A DNA stretch of 64,000 nucleotides from Arthrobacter sp. AZCC_0090 (lineage in GTDB: Bacteria; Actinomycetota; Actinomycetes; Actinomycetales; Micrococcaceae), in assembly GCF_014207375.1 (NCBI RefSeq), contig NZ_JACHEE010000010.1, positions 149,587-213,586 on the forward strand. Direction: 5' to 3'. The position numbers and the translations under genes were made by a program. A model generated the notes under the pieces. It saw only the letters and a list, made by a program, of their open reading frames with translations, was not told the origin of the DNA and did no database searches. Shown one piece after another: positions 17,009-25,510 of this stretch (positions are counted from its first letter, which is position 1; each line of letters starts with the position of its first letter).

Positions 17009-17311
17009 TTAAGCAGGTATTTCCAGCTCGAAGCCGCATCTGCATCTCAAGATCTTGGTAGGAGAAGGGGGCGCGGGGAGAACTGCGAGGGCGGGGCCAT
17101 CCTGAATCCCCCGACGATTCAGGATGGCCCCGCCTGCTGGACAGCGGCTGGGTGGCTGGGTGGCTGGGTGGCTGAATGGCTGTAGGAAAACCCGCAAGAC
17201 ATACATGTGCAGAACGCAGCGAGCCCCGGGCTGAAGGGGTTCGTGGGGTACCGGGGATTCGGAGATGGTCGACATCGACTAGCTCCGCGCCGGTATCAGG
17301 AATTTGCTCAT
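17009..17311 (-). pseudogene. Decayed zinc-ribbon gene, paralogue of the gene at 7700-8128
   Basis: The ATG at 17311 (AAAGG upstream) runs only ten codons to a stop. A different frame near 17214-17167 encodes TCMSCGFSYSHSAT, which matches TCVECDTFYAHAAT of the intact gene. A third frame at the 3' end encodes TKILRCRCGFELEIPA, matching TKVLQCRCGFRMELPS. The roughly 60 residues expected between these blocks are replaced by an 8-bp tandem repeat (about 17142-17182) and an 18-bp hairpin (17090-17134). Frameshift plus internal replacement points to a pseudogene; the homology is read by eye. Confidence 0.65.
17090..17134. repeat. Perfect 18-bp hairpin within the decayed zinc-ribbon gene
   Basis: Arms 17090-17107 and 17117-17134 are exactly complementary with a 9-nt loop. 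The hairpin lies where the intact paralogue encodes its middle region, so it looks inserted, or created by rearrangement, in the decayed copy. Confidence 0.8.
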
Positions 17312-17530
17312 GGGGCAGCACCTTTCACGTGAATGAAATGGCGCCCGGCTGCTTGAGCGAAAACAGGCCAATAACTCGGCCCTTGTCCGGTGGTCTGCGC
17401 GGACTGTAGAAGAATTGTGCACTCCACATCTCCGGTGCGCAACCCCGTCGGAGAGTTTGTCCAAGTGGTGGACGCTGGATTGGGATGCCCTTTTTCCTCC
17501 GTTGCTGGCCTGCAGCTCTTAGACTGGGCC

Positions 17531-18268
17531 ATGGACGAAATCGGCCTGAATGCTTCGGTGGCGGGGCAGCTTCAGGATTTGGTCATCGATAGCGAGGACG
17601 TCAGCGGTTTCTTGGAAGACCTTGCGGTGTTCGCTGCGTCGTCAGTGTCTGCTGCGCGCTGCCAAGACGTCCTGTGCGGTATTACTCTGAGCCGGCGACG
17701 CCGATCGATGACTATCGCCGGAAGCAGTCACGAAGCCCGTCTCATTGATGAGGTGCAGCAAGCCTACGGAGATGGACCGTGTTTGGAGGCCATGAGAACC
17801 CTGAAGTCCGTCCTGGTTTCGGACACGTCCGCGGACCCTCGGTGGCCTGAATACTGCACCACCATCGCGGAGCGTGGACACCTGGCCGTCCTCTGCGTCC
17901 CCTTAGGCTTGGAAGAGGGTGCGACGGCGGCGATCAACCTGTTTGCCCCGCAGAGCGAGGCTTTCGATGAGGCCTCCGTCCGAAGCTGCGAACAATTCGC
18001 GAGCCAAGCAGAAAAGGCCTTGCGGCTGGCTGTTCGGATCGGTGCCTCGCAACAACGTGCGGAAGACCTTGAGCAGGCCATGCGTTCCCGGACGGCCATC
18101 GATCTGGCAACCGGCGTCATTATGGGCCAGAACAGGTGCAGCCAAGAGGAGGCCTTCAGGATCCTGACCAAGGCCTCAAACGGCAGGAACCAGAAACTGA
18201 GGGATGTTGCCGAATCCCTTCTCAAGTCCCTGTCGAGTGAAGCGCCGGTCTCGCACTTCGAACCGTAA
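17531..18268 (+). CDS. GAF-ANTAR RNA-binding antiterminator-type regulator
   Basis: A 245-residue cytoplasmic regulator. A GAF sensor domain covers about residues 25-170 and an ANTAR domain the C-terminus (about 180-235: AMRSRTAIDLATGVIMGQNRCSQEEAFRIL). ANTAR proteins bind paired RNA hairpins and prevent termination. No histidine kinase partner is adjacent, so it may sense a ligand or redox state itself. The frame is open upstream, but the ATG at 17531 sits 5 nt after TTAGACT, a leaderless-type start. No target hairpin pair was identified. Confidence 0.85.
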   Translation: MDEIGLNASVAGQLQDLVIDSEDVSGFLEDLAVFAASSVSAARCQDVLCGITLSRRRRSMTIAGSSHEARLIDEVQQAYGDGPCLEAMRTLKSVLVSDTSADPRWPEYCTTIAERGHLAVLCVPLGLEEGATAAINLFAPQSEAFDEASVRSCEQFASQAEKALRLAVRIGASQQRAEDLEQAMRSRTAIDLATGVIMGQNRCSQEEAFRILTKASNGRNQKLRDVAESLLKSLSSEAPVSHFEP

Positions 18269-18294
18269 GCGCCTCAGCTGGGTGGGTCCTGCCC

Positions 18295-18726
18295 CTAGCT
18301 GCGCTCCGCGATATTTTTGACGCTCTCCACGAGGCTGTCCCACATGCCCTTCGAATGTGCGGCTTCATCGGCACTGGCGTTGTTGTCCTGGGACAGGGTC
18401 AGCTTGGTGATGCCTTGTTCAGGCTCCAGCGTCCACGTCAGGGTGTGATAGTTCCCAGGTTCGTCGTCTTGGCCAGACAGTGGACTGAAATGGGTGTTTA
18501 CCAGCCGCCTCCCGGGCTCGAACTCGAGGATGACACCCTTGTCTTCGTACTCTTTTCCCTGCCAAGTGCCGCGCCAAGCAATCGGTCCGCCGACCGTCCA
18601 ATCGGTGACAACCTCGGTTCCGAACATGAACTCCTTGATGGCCTGTGGGTCGGTGAGCACTGACCACACCCGGTCGGCGCTTGCATGGATCGCGATGGTT
18701 GAACTCGCAATGAAATTGCCCGTCAT
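18295..18726 (-). CDS. SRPBCC/AHSA1-like domain protein
   Basis: A 143-residue START/Bet v1-like protein with a hydrophobic ligand-binding cavity. The AHSA1-type pattern IAIHASADRVWSVLTDPQA is followed by GGPIAWRGTWQGKEYEDKG and a C-terminal helix MWDSLVESVKNIA. Related proteins act in polyketide processing, stress or unknown roles. AAGGAGAGG before the ATG at 18726 fixes the start. It is convergent with the ANTAR gene, 26 bp apart. Confidence 0.85.
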   Translation of the reverse strand: MTGNFIASSTIAIHASADRVWSVLTDPQAIKEFMFGTEVVTDWTVGGPIAWRGTWQGKEYEDKGVILEFEPGRRLVNTHFSPLSGQDDEPGNYHTLTWTLEPEQGITKLTLSQDNNASADEAAHSKGMWDSLVESVKNIAERS

Positions 18727-18899
18727 GTCCCTCTCCTTTTTCAAGTGGTCGGCGTCCGGGCGCCGGCGCAACAGAGTCTACGCCTGGGGTGGAGACGCCA
18801 ACGCGGGGGCTTCCGCCGGTGCAACGTTGGTCTTGCAGCTGCTGTTGCGGCAGTTGCATCCTGAAAGACATTTGTGCGATATGTAAGCCTCCAGGTGTG

Positions 18900-18912
18900 A
18901 AGTGCTGCACTT
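18900..18912. promoter_or_regulatory. Candidate operator ahead of the NCS1 permease operon
   Basis: AAGTGCTGCACTT is a perfect 6-1-6 inverted repeat located 66 bp before the permease start. It is a plausible site for the PucR-type regulator encoded at the end of the cluster, but no second copy was found to support this. Confidence 0.3.
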
Positions 18913-18977
18913 TGCCCAATGACCTTCGAGTTCCCCACAGATACTGTGCAATGAATCACTCGAAAGGAATGCATGTC

Positions 18978-20321
18978 ATGTCGACATCCGAAATAGGGCA
19001 CGATGACTACCCCATCACCAGGGTTCCCGCAACGAAGCGGAAACACTGGTTCGGCATCGCAGTCCAGCGCTTTGGTCAGACTTCTGACCTGAGCCAGTTT
19101 CTTCTCGGGGCAACCTTTGGCTTCGGAATGACGTTCTGGGACGCTTTCTGGGCGTTCACTGTAGGCGCGCTGATCGTCGAAGCACTCATGATTTTCGTCG
19201 GCATTGCCGGCATGCGCCAAGGTCTCACGACGTCCATGCTAGCCCGCTGGACGGGCTTCGGCCGCGGCGGCGCATCCGTGCTCGGCTTAACCATCTGTAT
19301 TAGCCTCATCGGCTGGTTCGGCATCCAATCAGGGATTTCCGGAGCTGGACTGAACCAGATCGTCCCTGAAATTCCCACCTGGGCATGGTCGCTGGCTTTT
19401 GGCTTGGTGGTCACCCTGATCGTGGTCCGCGGCTTTGAATCAATGCAATGGTTGGCCAACATCACCGTGCCGCTGTTCATGATCCTGATCGCTTGGGCGG
19501 CTTGGGCCGAACTGAGCAACCACTCCATCAGCCAGCTCATCAACGATGCCCCTCCGGGCGCCAACCTGGATTTTGTCACCGCCACCACCATCGTCGCTGG
19601 AAGCGCCGTTCTTGGGGCAGTCATCACGCCCGATATGACCCGCTACAACAGGACCGCTGGCGACGTCGTCAAGCAGACGGTGGTCGGCATTACGCTCGGC
19701 AACTACAGCATCGGCATGATCGGCGTCCTGCTGGCACACGCCGTAAAGTCGGCAGATGTCACCCAGATCATCTTCTCCTCGGTGGGCTGGGTAGGCATCC
19801 TGATCATCGTCCTGGGCACGTCCAAGATCAACGACTGGAACCTTTACAGCGCCGGGCTCGGCGTCGTGTCCTTCTTCAACAGCGCCATGAACAAACGCCT
19901 GAACCGTGCGCACGTCACCCTGCTGATTGGTGTCGTTGGAACTGTATTGGCAGCAATCGGCATCCTTGACAAGTTCATCGACATTCTCCTGGTGCTGGGC
20001 GTTGTCTTCCCGCCGGTTGCCGGCATCATCATGGCCGAGTACTTCGTCGTCAAGAAGTGGCGCCCCCTCCTGGAAGCCAGCCGTGCCTCCGGGCTTCCCC
20101 CGGTTGAATCGCCCAACTGGATTCCGGCGACGTTCCTCATCTGGGCGATCTCCGCGGCCCTGGGCTACTTCATCAACTTCGGACTCCCAGCCTTCAACTC
20201 CCTCGCCGCGGCGTTCATCCTCTACATCGTCGCCGGAAAGCTGAACCTCCTGCGGTCCTACGGCGACAACCAAGCAACAAACCAAACCACCACCAAGGAA
20301 GTACCGGTAACCACACCATGA
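18978..20321 (+). CDS. NCS1-family nucleobase/hydantoin-type permease
   Basis: A 447-residue membrane transporter of the cytosine permease/NCS1 family, with about 12 helices. Visible blocks include QRFGQTSDLSQFLLGATFGFGM, ICISLIGWFGIQSGISGAG and VITPDMTRYNRTAGDVVKQ. NCS1 members import cytosine, purines, allantoin or hydantoins (Mhp1 is an actinobacterial hydantoin carrier). The ATG at 18978 is chosen because AAAGGA lies about 9 nt upstream; an earlier ATG at 18969 is too close to it. The stop overlaps the next start by 4 bp, so this is the first gene of an operon. Confidence 0.88.
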   Translation: MSTSEIGHDDYPITRVPATKRKHWFGIAVQRFGQTSDLSQFLLGATFGFGMTFWDAFWAFTVGALIVEALMIFVGIAGMRQGLTTSMLARWTGFGRGGASVLGLTICISLIGWFGIQSGISGAGLNQIVPEIPTWAWSLAFGLVVTLIVVRGFESMQWLANITVPLFMILIAWAAWAELSNHSISQLINDAPPGANLDFVTATTIVAGSAVLGAVITPDMTRYNRTAGDVVKQTVVGITLGNYSIGMIGVLLAHAVKSADVTQIIFSSVGWVGILIIVLGTSKINDWNLYSAGLGVVSFFNSAMNKRLNRAHVTLLIGVVGTVLAAIGILDKFIDILLVLGVVFPPVAGIIMAEYFVVKKWRPLLEASRASGLPPVESPNWIPATFLIWAISAALGYFINFGLPAFNSLAAAFILYIVAGKLNLLRSYGDNQATNQTTTKEVPVTTP

Positions 20322-21874
20322 GTAGCCTGAGAATCGGCATTGACGTCGGCGGCACCAACACGGACGCTGTTCTGCTGGACGGCGGGCAGGTGCTCGCTTC
20401 CACCAAGGTCCCCACCACTAAGGACGTCACCAGCGGCATCACCCAAGTGCTCAGCGCGCTAAGACACCTGAACGGCTTCAGCCCGGATGACATTCGAGGC
20501 GTCATGATCGGAACCACGCATTTCATCAACGCCCTCATCGAGGCACGGGACCTCTGCCCAACAGCAGCGATCCGGATGGGACTTCCCGCCACTGCGTCGC
20601 TACCTCCCTTCACGGACTGGCCGGATGCCCTCACCAATGCTGTCAGGGGACGCGCCTACATGGCCCACGGCGGACATGAGTTCGACGGACGCGCCATCAG
20701 CCCCTTCGACCCCGACGAAATCCGGCGCCACGCAGCAGACATTGCCGCACACGGCATCCGCTCTGTGGCGGTTTCCAGCGTCTTTTCGCCCGTCAACGAT
20801 GAATTCGAGCAGCGCGCCCTGTCCATCCTCCGGGAGGAGCTTGGCCCGGAGTTCCCTGTCTCCCTGTCGCACGAAATCGGCCGTGTTGGACTCTTGGAGC
20901 GCGAGAACGCGACCATCGTCAACGCTTCCCTTGCCGAAATGGCGAACCGGATTGTCGATGGCCTCGCCAAGGCTGTCCTCGAGCAGGGCATCACGGCACC
21001 TTTGTACGTCAGCCAGAACGACGGCACGCTCATGGACATCGAATACACCCGCCGTTACCCGGTGGCGACGTTCGCTTCAGGTCCCACAAACTCCATGCGC
21101 GGCGCAGCGGTCCTCTCCGGATTCTCCGACTGCCTGATTGTGGACATCGGCGGCACCACTACCGACGTCGGCGTCCTGGTCAACGGTTTCCCCCGCGAGT
21201 CCAGCACCCACGTCCGGCTCGCTGGACTCCGCACCAACTTCCGGATGCCGGATGTCCTTTCGGCCGGCCTAGGGGGCGGTTCACGCGTCCGGTCCGACGA
21301 AGGAACTGTAGGCCCGGATTCCGTGGGGTACCGTTTGACGGATGAGTCCCTGGTCTTCGGCGGATCCGTCCTGACAGCCACGGACATCGCGGTCCGCAGC
21401 GGAAGGACCGACGTCGGAGACGCGTCGTTGGTGGGCCACATCAGTGACGCTGTGGTTCGGACAGCCCTGGAACAGATCGACCGGACCATCGCGGACATCG
21501 CCGACCGGATCCGGACCTCGTCCGCGCCGCTGCCAGTTGTCGCCGTCGGCGGCGGCTCCATCCTGCTGGCAGATAGGCTGGATGGCCTAGGCGCCATCCA
21601 CCGGCCCGAGAACTTCGACGTCGCCAACGCCTACGGCGCCGCCATTGCCCAGATCAGCGGCGAGGTGGACCAACTGTCCTATCTGGCGCACGGCGACCAA
21701 AAGGCCGCCATGGAATCGGCGCGTCAGGAAGCCATTGATCGTGCCGTTGCTGCCGGCGCCAGCCCCGATACCGTGACGATCGTGGACCAGGAAGCGGTGC
21801 CGATCCCGTACCTCCCCGGGAATGCCACGCGCATCCGCATCAAGGCCGCCGGCAACCTCAAGCTAGGAATGTGA
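20318..21874 (+). CDS. Hydantoinase/oxoprolinase-family protein, short HyuA-like
   Basis: A 518-residue member of the ATP-dependent ring-amide hydrolase family. The N-terminal phosphate-binding motif IGIDVGGTNTDAVLLDGG and the second actin-like block LIVDIGGTTTDVGVLVNG are clear. N-methylhydantoinase A and oxoprolinase A subunits are usually longer (about 680) and pair with a HyuB subunit; here the protein is shorter and pairs with a DUF917 protein. It is coupled to the permease by a 4-bp overlap. The substrate is likely a five-membered cyclic amide, not identified. Confidence 0.85.
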   Translation: MSSLRIGIDVGGTNTDAVLLDGGQVLASTKVPTTKDVTSGITQVLSALRHLNGFSPDDIRGVMIGTTHFINALIEARDLCPTAAIRMGLPATASLPPFTDWPDALTNAVRGRAYMAHGGHEFDGRAISPFDPDEIRRHAADIAAHGIRSVAVSSVFSPVNDEFEQRALSILREELGPEFPVSLSHEIGRVGLLERENATIVNASLAEMANRIVDGLAKAVLEQGITAPLYVSQNDGTLMDIEYTRRYPVATFASGPTNSMRGAAVLSGFSDCLIVDIGGTTTDVGVLVNGFPRESSTHVRLAGLRTNFRMPDVLSAGLGGGSRVRSDEGTVGPDSVGYRLTDESLVFGGSVLTATDIAVRSGRTDVGDASLVGHISDAVVRTALEQIDRTIADIADRIRTSSAPLPVVAVGGGSILLADRLDGLGAIHRPENFDVANAYGAAIAQISGEVDQLSYLAHGDQKAAMESARQEAIDRAVAAGASPDTVTIVDQEAVPIPYLPGNATRIRIKAAGNLKLGM

Positions 21875-21878
21875 GCAC

Positions 21879-23021
21879 ATGACACTGGAACTAACACACG
21901 TCCACAAGCTGACGCGCATCACTGCCGACGACATCGACTCGCTAGCCCGCGGTGCGGCCATCCTGGGGACGGGCGGCGGCGGCGACCCCTACATTGGCGC
22001 GCTCCTCGCGCGCCAGGCGATCGAAGAGTTCGGCCCCGTGGAGCTCGTCTCCGTTGAAGACCTGGCCGACGACGCCTTCATCGTTCCTGTCGCGGCCATC
22101 GGGGCACCCACTGTTGCCGTGGAGAAAGTGGACTCGGTAGAGAACCTGACCCTCACCATCAAGCAACTGTCGGCCAGCTTTAACCGCGTTGCCACGCACA
22201 CCGCTTGCGCAGAGATCGGCGGCTCCAACTCCATGCTGCCAATCGTCGCCGCGGCCCAATTGGGCATCCCCCTCGTTGATGGAGACCTGATCGGGCGCGC
22301 CTTCCCTGAGATACAGATGGGAATGCCCACCATGTACGGGATTCCGGCGTCTCCCATGGTCTTGGCCGACGAGAAGGGCAACACCCTGGTGATCAAGGGC
22401 ATCGACTCGTTCTGGGGTGAGCGCTTTGCCCGGCAGGCTTCCATCGAGATGGGGTGCAACGCCTTCAACGCCACGTACGCCATGACCGGCGCCCAGGCGA
22501 GGGGCTGCTTCGTGGCGGGTTCAATGTCCCTCGCCATCACCATTGGAGACGCGGTGGTCAACGCGCAGCATAACAACCTCAACCCCTGCGATGTCCTCGC
22601 TGAAACACTCAGGGGCCGCATCATCCACGTCGGCAAGGTCACGGACTTGCAGCGCCAAACGACAGGCGGGTTCGCCAAGGGTCAGGCGATGATCGAAGGC
22701 ATGGGGAGCGATTCCGGAGCGGTCCTCTCCCTGCATTTCCAGAACGAGCACCTGCTGGCAATCAAGGATGGCACCGTGGTCACCACGACGCCGGACCTCA
22801 TCATTGTGGTCGACGCGGAATCCGCCGAACCGGTGACGACGGAGAACCTGCGCTATGGGCAGCGCCTGTGCATCCTGACCGCGCCTAGTGACCCCCGCTG
22901 GCACACCACCGAGGGCCTCAAGCTGGCGGGGCCCGGGTACTTTGGCTACGGCGTTCCGTCACACCGCTGGGATGGGACGCCGGAGGAGCACACGGAGTCC
23001 ATCGAACGTTACCGCGCCTGA
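21879..23021 (+). CDS. DUF917 / S-methyl-thiohydantoin desulfurase-type protein
   Basis: A 380-residue protein of the DUF917 family, starting with ITADDIDSLARGAAILGTGGGGDPY, the hallmark Gly-rich N-terminus. Later blocks include THTACAEIGGSNSMLPI and GAQARGCFVAGSMSLAI. As I recall, Pfam now names this family after S-methyl-thiohydantoin desulfurase; whether that reaction applies here is unknown. It starts 4 bp after the hydantoinase stop, so the two are surely co-expressed and probably act on the same substrate. A strong hairpin follows. Confidence 0.85.
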   Translation: MTLELTHVHKLTRITADDIDSLARGAAILGTGGGGDPYIGALLARQAIEEFGPVELVSVEDLADDAFIVPVAAIGAPTVAVEKVDSVENLTLTIKQLSASFNRVATHTACAEIGGSNSMLPIVAAAQLGIPLVDGDLIGRAFPEIQMGMPTMYGIPASPMVLADEKGNTLVIKGIDSFWGERFARQASIEMGCNAFNATYAMTGAQARGCFVAGSMSLAITIGDAVVNAQHNNLNPCDVLAETLRGRIIHVGKVTDLQRQTTGGFAKGQAMIEGMGSDSGAVLSLHFQNEHLLAIKDGTVVTTTPDLIIVVDAESAEPVTTENLRYGQRLCILTAPSDPRWHTTEGLKLAGPGYFGYGVPSHRWDGTPEEHTESIERYRA

Positions 23022-23043
23022 CCGCCGTCGACCATCTGCCGGA

Positions 23044-23079
23044 CCGCCGCGCCTCCAAAGAAATTTGGCGGCGCGGCGG
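23044..23079 (+). terminator. Hairpin terminator after the permease-hydantoinase-DUF917 operon
   Basis: The 16-bp arms 23044-23059 and 23064-23079 are complementary except at one position, with a GAAA tetraloop. It lies 22 bp after the DUF917 stop and separates the operon from the PucR regulator. Confidence 0.8.
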
Positions 23080-23149
23080 TGGCATCATGGGACAGTAGCC
23101 AGACCTTCCTCGCGAAGAGGCGGGCATCAAGGAGAACCGGAGTAGCAGA

Positions 23150-24706
23150 ATGATTCCCCCTCTCCCGCTGTGGTACGTCACGAATCACCTCCCTGCGGGC
23201 GTGATCGAGTGGGTCGGGGGGCCGGGCGCCAATACGGTATCGTCGCTGGTTGCGTTGACGGGTTCCGTCGCCGAGGTCAATCGCCAGGTCCGCGAACAGC
23301 GAAACCTCGACGGCGATCCGCTCAACTTTCAGGACTGCATTCTGCTCCCTCTGGAACCCCTCCCGTCCGGCGTGTCCTGGGACGTCGAGGCGCTGTTGGC
23401 GCTGGCCTCTAGCGCCGGCGTCGTTGCCCTTGCCGTTAAGCTGCCTCACGACGTCGGTGCGGTGCCACCTAACATCAAACGCCTCGCCGAACGCTTGGGG
23501 CTTGTGGTCCTGGCCGTCCACAACACCTGGCAATTCGGCGTGGCCGCGCAGGAGTTGCTGTCTGGAGCCGCCCATTTGCTGGGCCTGCTCGTCTCCCGCG
23601 TGGCTTCCGAATGCCGGACCCCGTATGGCTCCCTCACCCACCTCCTGTCGCGACTGACCCACGCTTTAGGGCACCAGGTGACGCTGGTGGACCCATCCGG
23701 AAAGCTCATCTCCGCTGAGGAATCGCTGCAAGAAAGAGGACAGCAGCCGGAAGCCAGCACACTGCCCGACACCACGGAAATCCTTGCTGCCGTCTACAAG
23801 GAGCAGGACAACAGTCCGCGGCTCCGGGTGGTCCTCGGTCCCGTCTTGGCGCAGGAACAAGCCGCTATCGGCGCAGCCCTCGCCGTGGCCGCCATTGCCG
23901 TTTCGGAACTGCTGTCCCGCCAGCGGCTGGAGAGGGAACGCGATGCCCGGCACCGTATTGCCCTGTTGGGACAGTTGATCGACAGTGCCGGTGACGTCAG
24001 TCCTTCATTCAGGGCCAGGGCGCTGGAACTCGGCTGGACGTTGGATGGCTATCACATGGCCTTCCGCGTGATCGCCCGGGAACCGGTGGACATTGTGGCC
24101 CGAAAGGCAGACCTGGACCGGGCTCTATTGCGCGAAAAACTTGAAGCCGCAACGGTTGAACAGTCCGACGGTTGGTCCGGGTGGATTACGTTCCCCTCCA
24201 AGCCAGGGCCAGCGGATGTCGGCAAGATCAGCAGTGCTTTGCGGCGAGCCCAACGAGAACTCGCTGTAACCATCTCCACCCAATTCGGCGTGGGCCGTAT
24301 GCAGGCTCAGCCCGAGGGCATCGTCCGTTCCCTCGAGGAGGCCAACGATGCCGCGCGCATCGCTGCGGCCAGGGAAAGCTCTGGCTACTTTGTCCACGTG
24401 GACCGCCTGGACATGGCACAGTTGCTGCTGATCTGGACCCGAACGGACACGTTCCGGCCCGCGGCCCGGGAACTCCTGGCCCCACTTCTCAGTGCGGGCC
24501 CCGAACTCCTGCTGACCCTCACCACATTTCTTGACTGCGAGTCGTCACTGACGGAAACAGCAGCCATCCTCAATGTCCACCGGAACACTGTCAGCGACCG
24601 CATTAGACGCATTCAGTCGCTCATCGCCATCAATCTTGGCGATCCGGAAGCGCGTCTGGCATTGCAACTGGCCTGCCGGAGTCTGCTGATGGACAAACCG
24701 GAGTAG
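23150..24706 (+). CDS. PucR-family transcriptional regulator
   Basis: A 518-residue regulator of the PucR/CdaR class. The N-terminal half is a PucR-type sensor region, a GGDEF-like/CdaR region follows, and the C-terminal helix-turn-helix reads SLTETAAILNVHRNTVSDRI near residues 465-485. Family members control purine, allantoin and amino-sugar catabolism. Its place just after the permease-hydantoinase-DUF917 operon, in the same direction, suggests it senses the substrate of that operon. An AAGGAG lies 15 nt upstream of the ATG, so a slightly different start is possible. Confidence 0.88.
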   Translation: MIPPLPLWYVTNHLPAGVIEWVGGPGANTVSSLVALTGSVAEVNRQVREQRNLDGDPLNFQDCILLPLEPLPSGVSWDVEALLALASSAGVVALAVKLPHDVGAVPPNIKRLAERLGLVVLAVHNTWQFGVAAQELLSGAAHLLGLLVSRVASECRTPYGSLTHLLSRLTHALGHQVTLVDPSGKLISAEESLQERGQQPEASTLPDTTEILAAVYKEQDNSPRLRVVLGPVLAQEQAAIGAALAVAAIAVSELLSRQRLERERDARHRIALLGQLIDSAGDVSPSFRARALELGWTLDGYHMAFRVIAREPVDIVARKADLDRALLREKLEAATVEQSDGWSGWITFPSKPGPADVGKISSALRRAQRELAVTISTQFGVGRMQAQPEGIVRSLEEANDAARIAAARESSGYFVHVDRLDMAQLLLIWTRTDTFRPAARELLAPLLSAGPELLLTLTTFLDCESSLTETAAILNVHRNTVSDRIRRIQSLIAINLGDPEARLALQLACRSLLMDKPE

Positions 24707-24756
24707 CCGGCAAGAACTGCGACTTTTTTGCCGGAAAGGGCGCATAGGCTCTTCCC

Positions 24757-25374
24757 ATGGAAACAGTGGTCTGGTCCAAACCGGAAAGTGAGCGCGCTGG
24801 GACGCCGCTGCTTGTGATGATGCACGGATACGGTACGGACGAGCAACGGATGGTGGATCTCTTCCCACAGCTTCCCCAGGAATTCACCTGCGCTGCGCTC
24901 CGTGGGCCCATGCCGATTGGGGACCACTACGGCTGGTTCCTGCTGGACTACTTCCTGGCCAACGACTTTGCGGACGTCATCACCGCCACGAACAAGGTGT
25001 TCGCCTGGATTGACTCGGTCAAACGCAACCACAGCAGCGTGAGCCTCCTGGGCTATTCCCAAGGCATGGCCATGGCCAGCACCCTCCTGCGGCTCCGTCC
25101 GGAAGGCTTCAAGGCGACGGTCGGCCTCTCCGGATTCGTGCTGGAAAACGATCTTCTGGCGCTCAGTGAATCCTTCGAATCGCCACCGCCGTTCTTCTGG
25201 GGGAGGGACAAAGCCGATCCCGTGATCTTCAGGGATGCCATTGAGCACACCGAGGAATGGCTCAACAAGAATATGGCTCTCACTGCGAGAACCTATCCCG
25301 GCATGGGCCACCGGATCGAGGCGCGGGAAATGGTGGATGTCAGCGCGTTTCTGAAGTACTACGTCCTCCACTGA
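24757..25374 (+). CDS. Alpha/beta-hydrolase, phospholipase/carboxylesterase family
   Basis: A 205-residue cytoplasmic serine hydrolase of the LYPLA/carboxylesterase type. The nucleophile is Ser101 in LLGYSQG; the acid is probably the Asp in GRDKADPVI and the histidine lies in PGMGHRIE. The oxyanion region is MMHGYGTDEQRM. Substrates are short esters or lysolipids (family knowledge). The ATG follows a TAGGCT box by 6 nt, a leaderless-type start. It is not linked to the flanking operons. Confidence 0.87.
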   Translation: METVVWSKPESERAGTPLLVMMHGYGTDEQRMVDLFPQLPQEFTCAALRGPMPIGDHYGWFLLDYFLANDFADVITATNKVFAWIDSVKRNHSSVSLLGYSQGMAMASTLLRLRPEGFKATVGLSGFVLENDLLALSESFESPPPFFWGRDKADPVIFRDAIEHTEEWLNKNMALTARTYPGMGHRIEAREMVDVSAFLKYYVLH

Positions 25375-25430
25375 GGTGAGGTCCGCGTCACATTCGGTGA
25401 TGCTGGAAAGCAACTCTTGATTGCCAAAAT

Positions 25431-25444
25431 TGTAAGCGCTTACA
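25431..25444. promoter_or_regulatory. LacI-family operator ahead of the GH65 module
   Basis: TGTAAGCGCTTACA is a perfect 14-bp palindrome with the central CG typical of LacI-family operators. It lies 67 bp upstream of the lacI-type gene and is the likely autoregulatory and operon control site. Confidence 0.75.
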
Positions 25445-25510
25445 CTCTTCTTCGGCGGTGCAAGGATGTGCCGTCTAATCCAGAAGATGAAAGGGTTGAG
25501 GCCGTGTTGA

